From Agrostemma githago (lineage: Eukaryota > Streptophyta > Magnoliopsida > Caryophyllales > Caryophyllaceae), in NCBI GenBank assembly GCA_958450325.1, contig OY288259.1, positions 60,724,987 to 60,788,986 on the forward strand: DNA of 64,000 bases, written 5' to 3'. Of this stretch, positions 46,715-56,795 are shown piece after piece. The stretch's first letter is position 1, and every line of letters starts with the position of its first letter. Position numbers and translations under genes: made by a program. The notes beneath the pieces are model-generated. The model saw nothing but the letters and a program-made list of their open reading frames with translations. It did no database searches and was not told the DNA's origin.

Positions 46715-49700
46715 TTAGTCGACTTCCTCCATCTTGGATTCCTCGGTGTCAGCTTCCTCGAGTGCAGGCATGTCCACATCGGCATCAGTAGCGTCCTCGT
46801 CGATGCTGAGTCCAAGCTTGAGCATTCTGTGGATCCTGTTTCCGAAGGTGTTGGGCTCGTCCAAGCTGAAGCCGGAGGTTAGGAGGGCGGTCTCGAAGAG
46901 GAGCAGGACTAAGTCCTTGACTGACTTGTCATTCTTGTCGGCATCAGCACGCTTCCTCAGCTCCTCCATGATGGAGTTCTCGGGGTTGATCTCCATGGTC
47001 TTCTTTGACGACATGTAGCCTGCCATGCTCGAGTCCCTCAGAGCTTGGGCCTTCATGATCCTTTCCATGTTCGCAGTCCATCCGTACTCTCCGGTGACCA
47101 AACAGCAGGGAGAGTCGACCACACGGTCTGAGACAACAACCTTCTCGACTCTGTCACCCAAAACATCCTTGATGACCTTGCAAAGTCCCTCGAACTTCTC
47201 CTTGAGTTCCTCTTGCTTCTTCTTCTCGTCTTCGCTCTCACCGAGTTTCAGTCCTTCCTTGGTGGCGGAAACCAGCTTCTTACCCTCGAATTCCTTGAGT
47301 TGTCCGATGGCGTACTCGTCAATGGCGTCAACCATGTATAGGACTTCGTAACCCTTCTTTTTTAGCTTCTCGAGGAAGGGGGAGTTCTCAACAGCCTTCT
47401 TGCTCTCGCCGGTGATGTAGAAAATGTCGTTCTGGCCCTCCTTCATTCTGGTAACGTAGTCCTTAAGACTGGTCATCTCATCACCGCTCTTGGTGGAGTG
47501 GTACCTGAGCAACTCAGCAAACTTGTTCCTGTTCTGAGAATCCTCGTGGATTCCCAACTTCAAATTCTTGGAGAATGCCTCGTAGAACTTGGTGTAGTCC
47601 TCCTTGTTCTCAGCAATCTCAAAGAAGAGCTCGACACACTTCTTCACAAGGTTCTTACGGATAACCTTCAAAATCTTGTTCTGCTGCAACATCTCACGGG
47701 AGATGTTAAGAGGAAGATCCTCAGAATCGACAATACCCTTGACAAAGCTCAAGTACTCGGGGATCAGATCCTCACAGTTGTCCATGATGAAGACACGACG
47801 GACATACAGCTTGATGTTGTTGGGCTTCTTCTTGGTGTCGAAGAGATCGAATGGTGCTCTCTTGGGCACAAAGAGGACAGCCTTAAACTCCAACTGACCC
47901 TCAACGGAGAAGTGCTTAACAGCCAAATGCTCTTCCCAATCATTGGTCAAGCTCTTGTAGAAAGCAGCATACTCTTCCTTGGTAATTTCTTCGGGTTTCC
48001 TCATCCAGATAGGCTTTTGCTTGTTAACTAAGTTCCACTCATATGACACTTCCTTGATCTTCTTCTTCTTTTTCTCTTCCTTCTCTTTCTCCTCGTCAAC
48101 ATCCTCAACCTTTCCTTCCTCGTCTTTCTTCTCCTCCTCGTCTTCATCATCAGAAATCTCCTTCTCAATGGTCTTCTCAACCCATAGAGAGATCGGGTAG
48201 CTGATGAACTCAGAGTGCTTCTTGACAAGGTCCTTGAGGCGACGCTCCTCGAGGTACTCAAGTTGGTCCTCCTTGAGGTGGAGGGTCATCTTGGTACCCC
48301 TACCAAGAGGCTCACCAGTGGTGTCCCTGGTCACGGTGAAAGACCCACCAGCTTGGGACTCCCATACGTACTGCTCATCGTCATTGTGCTTAGTAGTGAC
48401 AATGACCTTGTCGGCGACAAGGTAGGCTGAGTAGAAACCCACACCAAACTGACCAATCATACTGACATCAGCACCAGCAGCCAAAGCTTCCATAAACTCC
48501 TTAGTTCCGGACCTGGCAATGGTACCCAGGTTGTTCACCAAATCTGCAAAAGAAAAGCACAACTTTCAGGGTCAGGCACATACACAATGATCATAATACC
48601 AAAAGTGAAACAAAACAATTAGAAGTCAGGCATACGACCATAAAAATACAAAAACAGTGACACGAGCTAAACCGCAGCAAATTCAAAGCAGGAGAGATCT
48701 TCAAATACTTACCAGCCTTGGTCATTCCAATACCACTGTCAATAATGGTCAAGGTGCCGTTAGCCTTGTCAGGGATGATGTGAATGAAAAGCTCGGGCTG
48801 TCCATCAAGCTTGCTCTTGTCGGTCAAGCTCTCGAAACGGATTTTATCTAGAGCCTGCAGATGATACAACTCCAATCAGTACAACCACAATACACAAGCT
48901 CAAAAGAAAACACACAACAAAATGTACAGTAATACGTTTCTAGCACTGTCATCACAATCTGACACTGTGAATGGTGTAACATCAATCTAAATCAAGATTA
49001 AGGAAGTTATCACTACTAAGACCTAACTACTCAATAAATCGATGATGTTATGAATCTAATAAAAAATGAATAACCGTGATATCGAAAAATTTCTGATAGC
49101 ATTGAGATTGACAGAGCTAAATAACCTAATTCAGAAATGAGTTTGAATAAATGTCAACAGATTCACAGAGATGAAAATCACAGGTCAAATGACACATCAA
49201 GCTTCAATATGTAAGCATACAAACTAACACATTGAATCACTGCATATAAACTTATCATCAAATAATCTCATAACACAATTCTGTAACTCACAAATTATGA
49301 ATAAAACACCAGGATTTAACCTCAAGAAGACATGAAACTTTTGGATATCACGACGAAGTCGAATTAGTACACCGCAGTTAGCGATAATGTCATGATCAGT
49401 AACTACTACTCTTTGCAAAAACAACTTGAATAGAGTCGATATGACATGAAACAAGATTAGCATACAACAAATGAAACAACAGCAAAAACAAGAATTCGCC
49501 GAATCACAAATCAGCTCCAATTAAGTCAGTAGCAAATCAAACCGCAGCGTATCACAAAATCGGGTTAACCAACCCAAACTTAGAAGATAAACTCATAAAT
49601 CCTTGAATCATAAAATATATATCCGATTGAATCAGTAGTGAATCAAACAACAGCAAATTACAGTGCGACTTAATCAGACCTAATCAACACAATCTTAGAA

Positions 49701-50260
49701 GAAATCAACCTAATTCGTCGAATCGCAAATCATCTCCAACTAAGCTGGTAACAAATCGAACATATGCATATTCCACAGACGTAATTCGTACGTCAGTAAC
49801 ATGTCATGAACTTCGAAGAGACGGTCTTAATTCGTACGTCAGTAATAAATCAAATAGTGACGACTTAATTAACGCAAAAACTTTGAAGAGACGGTCTCGC
49901 AATAACATGAATTGAAGTGATGATCAAAAGCAACTGATCTAAAAATCATTAACAACAACGCAGAAATGATGAACATATCGCTAAGTTATTCAGAAATCAC
50001 GATAAATCCAACAAAATCAATCGAATCGAATCGAAACAGCAGCAGCAGCAGCAGCAGCAGATCTACGACTAAGAACAAGACGAAATCAAAGCGAAAAAGA
50101 AGGGAGAAAGAGAGAAAGATGGAGAAGAACATACATCGGAAGAGTTACTGATGAGTTCACGAAGGAAGATCTCCTTGTTAGAGTAGAAAGTATTGATGAT
50201 AAGACTGAGAAGCTGATTGATCTCGGCTTGGAAAGCGAACGTCTCTTGTTCAGCCGCCAT
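46715..50260 (-). CDS. HSP90: Cytosolic HSP90 chaperone
   Basis: ATP-dependent cytosolic/nuclear chaperone. Minus-strand exons 50135-50260, 48713-48854 and 46715-48543 give 698 residues, normal for plant HSP90.1-90.4. The start is MAAEQETFAFQAEINQLL. ATP-pocket motifs are visible: ELISNSSDALDKIR, IIDSGIGMTKADLVNNLG and GQFGVGFYSAYLV. A charged linker with DDEDEEEKKDEE and EKEEKKKKK follows, then the middle domain (NISREMLQQNKILKV, with the catalytic Arg loop region). The C-terminal MEEVD binds TPR co-chaperones. Intron 1 is 1.28 kb and includes a CAG triplet run at 50037-50060. SSD replaces the usual ASD in the first motif, a minor change. A TATA box and heat-shock-element-like site lie upstream. 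It is similar in gene structure to the Arabidopsis HSP81-2/3/4 group. Confidence 0.97.
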
Positions 50261-50367
50261 TGATGAAGGTTTCTTGAACAAGAAGAAAGAAAATGGAGAT
50301 GGAGGTTAGAGGTGGAGATGAGATGCAAGGAAATTGGAGGCGGAATAATGTGGGGAAAGAGTAAGGG

Positions 50368-50441
50368 TTATATAGTGGGGGGGGTGATGGGTGTGAAGGG
50401 TATAGGAGACGAGTGGTTTTGTTAGGGTTTCTAGATCCTTC
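50368..50441 (-). promoter_or_regulatory. HSP90 TATA box and heat-shock-element-like site
   Basis: On the minus strand, CTATATAA (50375-50368) lies about 110 bases upstream of the start codon. About 55 bases further up, GAAGGATCTAGAA (50441-50429) fits the nGAAnnTTCnnGAAn heat-shock element except for one base in the middle unit (ATC for TTC). Spacing and gene identity support the call; binding is untested. Confidence 0.55.
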
Positions 50442-50529
50442 TATTTTTGATTATTTCGTTGGGTCGTGCTTCGGGTCACTACTCACTAGTACAGTAGACT
50501 TTTCATTTTCAAAAATAAATACTATTTTT

Positions 50530-51090
50530 CGTCATTATTTATTGTCTCGCTCTCTTTACACGTAAAAGGGAGAATGAGTATAAAATGATAAAAAAATAAT
50601 TATGATTGAACAGTGAGGAATGAATATAAAATGATAAAAAAAAAATGATGATTGAACGGTAAGAATGAATATAAAATAGTAAAAAAAAAAATGATGATTG
50701 AACAGTGAAGAACAAATATAAAATGGCTAAAAAATGATGATTGAACAGTGAAAAATGAATGTAAAATGGTAAAAAAATGATGATTGAACAGTGAAAAATG
50801 AATGTAAAATAGTAAAAAAATGATGATTGAACAGTGAAAAATGAATGTAAAATGGTAAAAAATGATTATTGAACAGTGAAAAATGGATATAAAATGGTAA
50901 AAAAATGATGATTGAACAGTGAAGAATGAATATGTATACCCTTATTCATTGTATTGTCTAGTTAATATGGTAAAAAAATGATGATTGAACAGTGAAGAAT
51001 GAATATAAAATGGTAAAAAAAATGATGATTGAAAGTAAATAATTAATATAAAATGGTAAATAAATTAATTGTGGGTAAAACTCAATGACA
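50530..51090. repeat. Minisatellite, about 45-bp unit, MITE-derived
   Basis: Roughly a dozen copies of ATGATGATTGAACAGTGAA..AATGAATATAAAATGGTAAAAAA. The flanks match the interior of the Stowaway-like element at 7663-7956: left TCATTATTTATTG..CACGTAAAA, right GTGGG..AACTCAATGACATTTCT. The array therefore looks like an internal expansion of one MITE copy. It lies between the divergent HSP90 and ABCG26 genes. Confidence 0.88.
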
Positions 51091-51970
51091 TTTCTGGTAG
51101 GTCTACTGAGAGATATTTCACTAAATTTATTAGGAGATCAGTTACAAAAAAACATGATACACCATTACAAATAGCAATAAAAAAAATGTGAGACTAACGT
51201 CGGTCGATGATCTGTTAGTAATAATTGCACATAAGGAACGTGTCTTTGTTCTTTGGGCTTGAAATTGAATGAAATACATCATGAAGAGAACCATAAAACA
51301 TGGTTCAAAAATTCAAAGAAGATAAAACGCTGCGTCATCCAACCTTTAAAATGGGTGAAAAATTGATGGCCGAGCCAACCTAAGGATCTTCCTCTGCGGC
51401 CAAGGTAGTTGACGGCTGAGTCGACTTTCAGTGTCTACTAGTGGACCGGGGATGATTGAGTGACATGCATTTTATTCATATACAATTAGATTAGTTTCTA
51501 ATATAATATAAACGACACTCAGTCATCACCTTAAAGGTTCTGGTTGAATTGATTATCGTTACTTACATGGTATCAGAATCAGAGGTCACGAGTTCTAACC
51601 ACTCTTCAAGCTCATGTTCTTGAATGCTTCAGCATTTTCCGGGAGCATTTTACTTTTAACGTTAAGACGGATATGCGTCCATGCATGTTAGTTGAATTTT
51701 GATTTGCCTGGAAAAACTCAAGTCATGTTCTTGGCATTCTTTCTTGTTTAAATCACATTTACATTAATTATTAATCCCTCATCATCAAATCAGTACAGTA
51801 AGATTTTAGGCATGGAATGGGTGAAGTCCAACAACCAACATTTACTGATATAATACAGTACAACTTCTGGTTGATTGCAGTTCACTTGTAACTCTTTTAC
51901 TAATGATCATATAGCGATTTGTGTTTTCGACTTAAAATCCCGTGTTCATTAACTTCAAAGAAGAAAAAAA
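51091..51970. promoter_or_regulatory. Upstream region of ABCG26
   Basis: No gene is seen. It contains GGTATCAGAATCAGAGGTCA near 51572, followed by GAGTTCTAACC, which looks like a decayed retroelement primer-binding or B-box-type fragment. The last 200 bases are the probable promoter and leader of ABCG26; I see no clear TATA box. Confidence 0.4.
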
Positions 51971-54900
51971 ATGGAGATTAGTCGAGATCACGATGATATC
52001 GAGGATATATCATCAGTAAAAATGGGTTCGATGCATATTGCAGGAACTAATGGCTTTGGTCATAACATCGAGTTCATGTCTCATGCTTACCTTCGTAACA
52101 GGAGTTCTGAAATCAACATTGTCGATGATACATCGCCTTCCATTGAACGTCCTCTTTCGATATTCCTCAAGGTAGTAATCTCATCTTAGTTATTGAACAA
52201 AATAGCACGATTTTCATTACTGTATATTTTTCGATGTAGTTTCAAGATGTTCAGTACAAGGTGAGAAACAGTCGGGATTCAACAGGAAACGCAGTGAGGG
52301 CAGTGGTGTCGAAGGTGGCCTCTCAGCTGAACGCTGAGGGTAACGGTCATTATAAGCATATATTGAAGGGTATAACAGGAAGCGTTGGCCCTGGCGAAAT
52401 CCTGGCGCTTATGGGTCCGTCTGGTAGCGGAAAAACAACGTTACTTAAGATCATTGGTGGAAGATTGCAGGACAATGTTACAGGAACTGTCACTTATAAC
52501 AACATTCCTTACAGTGCTGCTCTTAAAAGGAGGTTCTGAAACATTTCGAGTAGTATTAACTATCAACAGTTTTTTTTTTTTTTTTTAATGTTTTTGGTTG
52601 TTAATGAGATGAATTTTTGACAGGATCGGGTTTGTGACTCAAGACGATGTGCTGTTTCCGCAGCTGACAGTTGAAGAAACACTTGTTTTCGCTGCGTATT
52701 TGAGGCTGCCTAACAGCATCAGCATGAAACAGAAGTACCAGCGTGTCGTAATGATTATCCAAGAGCTTGGACTCGAAAGGTTTTAACTTTTAAGTTTAAT
52801 GATGCTTGATTTCAACAAACTAGCTCTCAGTTTATGATGGTTTAATTTACTGATATGTTGTCCTGCGCGATTTCTGACAGATGTCGTCACACGAGAGTTG
52901 GAGGAGGCCTTATCAGAGGAATATCAGGCGGCGAAAGAAAGAGAACTAGCATTGGCAATGAGATATTGGTCGAACCTTCTCTACTGTTACTCGACGAACC
53001 TACTTCTGGCCTAGATTCGACTTCAGCCAATCGACTTGTTCAAATTCTTCAAGGCCTTGCTAAGGTTCTACACTTCTACTTCTTACGCTGCCAGGATTCA
53101 AACTGGTGATCTTTGGTCACGCTGATACTGTCGACAATGAAGTTACTGTTTCTACTGTGTTTTTTTTACTAAAAATGTACATGTTATTTACCATATGATG
53201 GAGTGCAGGCAGGAAGAACGATAATCACGACGATTCACCAGCCGTCAAGCAGGATGTTTCACATGTTCGACAAAATTCTGCTGATATCAGAAGGGATACC
53301 GGTGTACTATGGGAAGGCTAGGGACGCAATGACTTACTTCTCGTCATTGAGGTTCAATCCTGAGATTCCTATGAATCCAGCTGAGTTTTTACTCGACTTG
53401 GCAACTGGACAAATCAACGACATTAGCATCCCTGACGATGCCAGGAGAAGAAGCAACGGCTCTCCTGCTTCCGACAAGGACATTCTCAAAGTATGAACAT
53501 TATCTGATGACATTAACGTGTGCCCACTGGTTACATTTTACTTTTTTTGTCTGAGAAATTTCAAAATCGATTTACTTTTTTTGTTTTGTTTTGTTTTGTT
53601 GGGAATGGGTGGGATAGTATATACAGTTGAAGTACAAGATTCAGCTGGAGCCGAAGGAGAAGGAGATTCATCGATGCATGAATATACCCGAGCAGCTTCA
53701 GTTAGCCATACAGGTTAAAAAGGATTGGTCTATGACTTGGGGTGATCAGTTCTGTATCTTGTTCAAAAGGACTTTTAAAGAAAGATGGAGGGATTATTTC
53801 GATAAGTTACGGTTAGTTCAGGCTCTTGGAGTCGCGTTGTTGTTAGGCCTTCTTTGGTGGAAGTCGAAGAACAGCACCGAGGCTCAGCTCAGAGATCAGG
53901 TAACAGTGTTTCCGTACCTAAATCTATGTTATCTCGACACTTCATTTCATATACTACCAGATTACATGCTGTTTTCTGTGTACAAAATAGACGTGTCTGA
54001 CAGTCTGACACTCTAACATGCACCAGAATGTACATCGTACACGTGCAGTCGAGACTGAGTAACATTAATTCATCTGTTTCCTGCTGTAATACTCTATATT
54101 GCATCAACAGTTTCCCCCCTAAAAACATTCTGTACAAAAAAGGGCAATTTTGCACATTTTTGTACCTAAATCTACGTCTGTACACAAAATAGACGTGTCT
54201 GACACTCTAACATTCACCAGAATGTACACGTGCAGTCGAGACTGAGTAACATTAACTGATCTGTTTCCTGCTGTACAAAAAACGTTCGGTGCAAAGAAGG
54301 GCAATTTTGTGCTTTTTTGTACCAAAATCTACGTCTGTACACAAAATAGACGTGTTTGACACTCTAACATGCACCAGAATGTACATCGTACACGTGCAGT
54401 CGAGACTGAGTAACATTAATTCATTTGTTTCCTGCTGTAATACTCTATATTGCATCAACAGTTTCCCCCCTAAAACCATTCTGTACAAAAAAGGCCAATT
54501 TTGCACATTTTTGTATCTAAAATTCTAAATCTACGTCTGTACACAAAATCGACGTGTCTGACACTCTAACATGCACCAGAATGTACACGTGCAGTCGAGA
54601 GTCGAGACTGAGTAACATTAATTGATCTGTTTCCCCTCTAAAAACATTCTGTACAAAAAAGGGCAATTTTGTATCTAATTCTACGTCTGTACACGAAATA
54701 GACCTGTTTGACAGTCTAACATGCACCAGAATGTACATGTACACGTGCAGTTGACAGTCGAGAGTTGAGAGCGAGTAACATTAAATGAACTGTTTCCTGT
54801 TGCAGATAGGATTGATGTTCTACATCTGCATATTTTGGACATCCTCGTCGATTTTTGGAGCAGTATACGTATTCCCCTTCGAGAAGATATACTTAGTGAA

Positions 54901-55624
54901 GGAACGAAAAGCCGACATGTACAGACTCAGTGTGTACTATGTATGTAGCACCTTGTGTGACATGTTAGCCCATATTCTATACCCTACTCTTTTCATGGCC
55001 ATCATATATTTCATGGCCGATTTCAAAAGAACTGTCGAATGCTTCTTCCTAACTCTTTTCGCCACCCTAATCATCGCCATTACCAGTCAGGTAAGCCGTC
55101 AATCATCGCCACCAAAACATATCAGTACTTTTCTGAATGTAATTAACTGTCTGTTTAATTGATCAGGGAGCTGGAGAACTGTTTGGTGCTGCTGTTTTGA
55201 GCATTAAGAGGTCGGGAATGATTGCGTCGCTCATACTCATGCTGTTTCTTCTGACTGGAGGATATTACGTTCAGGTAACTTAAGTTTTTGGTTGAGACGG
55301 GCATGACGAAAAGGTCGCAACTTTGACTGTTTTTTGTTTTTGTTTGGTGAACAGCATATTCCGAAGTTCATGAGATGGTTGAAGTACATATCATTCATGT
55401 ACTACGGGTTCAGATTACTTCTAAAAGTGCAGTACTCGGGAGACCAACTGTACGACTGCGAAAGCAAAGGAGGGTGTCGGCCGTTGCAGAGCTCACCCTC
55501 GTTCGACACTGTCAACTTGGACGGCGGCTTGCAAGAAGTTTGGATTCTTCTAGCCATGGCCGTTGGGTATCGCGTCTGTGCCTACGTTTGCCTGCGCAAA
55601 CGAATCAATAACTGTCATCTTTGA
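51971..55624 (+). CDS. ABCG26: ABCG26-type half-size ABC transporter
   Basis: White-brown-complex half transporter. The Arabidopsis homologue works in the tapetum to export sporopollenin precursors for pollen exine. Exons 51971-52171, 52240-52532, 52624-52779, 52881-53064, 53209-53490, 53618-53899, 54806-55090, 55167-55274 and 55355-55624 give 686 residues (Arabidopsis about 685). The soluble ATPase half comes first: Walker A GPSGSGKTT (about 126-134), Q-loop FVTQDDVLFPQLTVEE, signature ISGGERKR, Walker B LLLLDEPTSGLD and H-loop TTIHQPSSRMFHMFDK. The membrane half has about six helices, among them VALLLGLLWW, GLMFYICIFWTSSSIFGAVY and LILMLFLLTGGYYV. It ends CLRKRINNCHL. KYLQLKYKIQLEPKEKE and the extended N-terminus match ABCG26 rather than other ABCGs. 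Intron 6 holds a tandem repeat. Confidence 0.95.
53975..54780 (+). repeat. Tandem repeats in ABCG26 intron 6
   Basis: Four to five copies (about 140-200 bp each) of a unit with CTGTACACAAAATAGACGTG, TCTGACACTCTAACATGCAC, CAGAATGTACA, GAGTAACATTAA, CTGTTTCCTGCTGTAATACT and CCCTAAAAACATTCTGTAC. The last, truncated copy runs straight into the true acceptor: GAGTAACATTAAATGAACTG then TTTCCTGTTGCAG. In the other copies the acceptor position reads CTGCTGTAA, so AG is missing. Confidence 0.85.
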
Positions 55625-55872
55625 TTCATTATGTATTAATTCGATCTTATTTGAAAGCTAAGTACGAGTAATTGTTTCGAAGCTATAATTGATGTTACTT
55701 TCTTCGAAAGTGTAATTCTTTTGAGTCGAGTATTTGGCCTTTCACGAGCTGTCGCAAAGTACATACATACACGTACGTATTAAAGCTAATTAAGTACGAG
55801 TACGTAGTTGTCAACTATCGACTAACTATATATACATAACATAACATTATATGTGTAGACATGGACGGATCA

Positions 55873-56466
55873 CAGGGGTGTGTAAAATCCGATCCAGACC
55901 TGACCGGAATCTACCGGATCAGATCCGAAATAAAAAATTTTGGTCCGATCTCAGGCCCATCATCTTGGGCGATTCCGAGTTCCGGTCCGGTCCTGACCCG
56001 ATTTTTTTGTTTCGGAACGGTTTGGACCGAAAAGATCGGAATTATTATTTATTTTTAATTTTTTTTTTTACGTATAGCCTGCAAACCACGCACACCAAGG
56101 TAAACCGCCCGTGGGCGACAGACTCGAAAGGTAGAAGGCATAGTCTCAAGCCATACAACTTCCACAAGTTTGCGCTTGCAGGGGCTTGAACCTGAGACCC
56201 TTGGGGCGATGACCACAAGTTTTAACCACTAGGCAACACCCTTATGGGTCCAGAATCATATTTATTTGATAAAAATTTCGGTCTAACCAGGCCTAACCGA
56301 CCCGGAAATTTGGACCGAAATTTAAAAAAAGAAGTTGAAAATTTCGATCCAACCGGTCCGGTCTTGGACTGGAGTTTTTCCACTCCGGTCCCAATCCGAA
56401 ATTTTTAGATTTCGGTCCGGATTTTTTTTGATGATTCCGGTCCGATCCTGGACCGATGCACAGCCT
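55873..56466. mobile_element. Inverted-repeat element rich in GGTCCGGT motifs
   Basis: The left end is AGGGGTGTGTAAAATCCGAT; the right end, reverse-complemented, is AGGCTGTGCATCGGTCCAGG. Many CCGGTCCGG/GATCCGGT motifs face each other across the element, giving a long foldback. The class resembles plant hAT-type MITEs whose ends contain TGTGCA. No target duplication is clear. It is interrupted by a SINE at about 56056-56250. Confidence 0.65.
56056..56250 (-). mobile_element. tRNA-derived SINE, minus strand
   Basis: Read on the minus strand: TTGCCTAGTGG (56236-56226) is an A-box with one mismatch, GTTCAAGCC (56191-56183) is a perfect B-box, and the body ends in a poly(A) tail, seen as a T run at 56058-56069. 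The flanks ATTATTTATTTTTAA and ATATTTATTTGATAA suggest a short, imperfect target duplication. It lies inside the GGTCCGGT element. Confidence 0.75.
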
Positions 56467-56795
56467 ACTTATTCGTGTATGCACTACATTATATTTGACC
56501 CGTTTTAATAATACGATGAATATATCTACAGTAACTCGTAAGAGAGACCCACTGTTTTCCAAACAGTATAAAAGACAAAACACACAGACTATCGGACACA
56601 CAAAAAAAAAAAAAAACACAGTCGTCAAATCAAAAAAAAAAAAAACTTGAGATTTCAGCTTACCATAAATAAATCAAAGTAATTAATTAATTAATTAATT
56701 ACTCAATCAAAACCCAGAAAAGTAAAAAAACCCAGCTCTTGATCCCTCTTAAATTGAATGTCATTAAGCTCTAATTAATCATAATTGCAGTATTA

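Larger units (their letters stand above)
55625..56795. other. Intergenic region, ABCG26 to MED25
   Basis: No gene is seen. It holds an inverted-repeat element with a SINE inside it (separate entries), an A-rich patch at 56598-56645, a (TTAA)n run near 56680-56700, and the MED25 leader with in-frame stops before the start codon. Confidence 0.5.

Noticed and set aside
50530..51090. CRISPR-like array
   Set aside because: Short direct repeats but no unique spacers of constant length, and the DNA is plant nuclear; it is a minisatellite.
54119..54744. Overlapping small frames on the minus strand in ABCG26 intron 6
   Set aside because: They repeat the same residues because of the tandem repeat; no independent coding signal.
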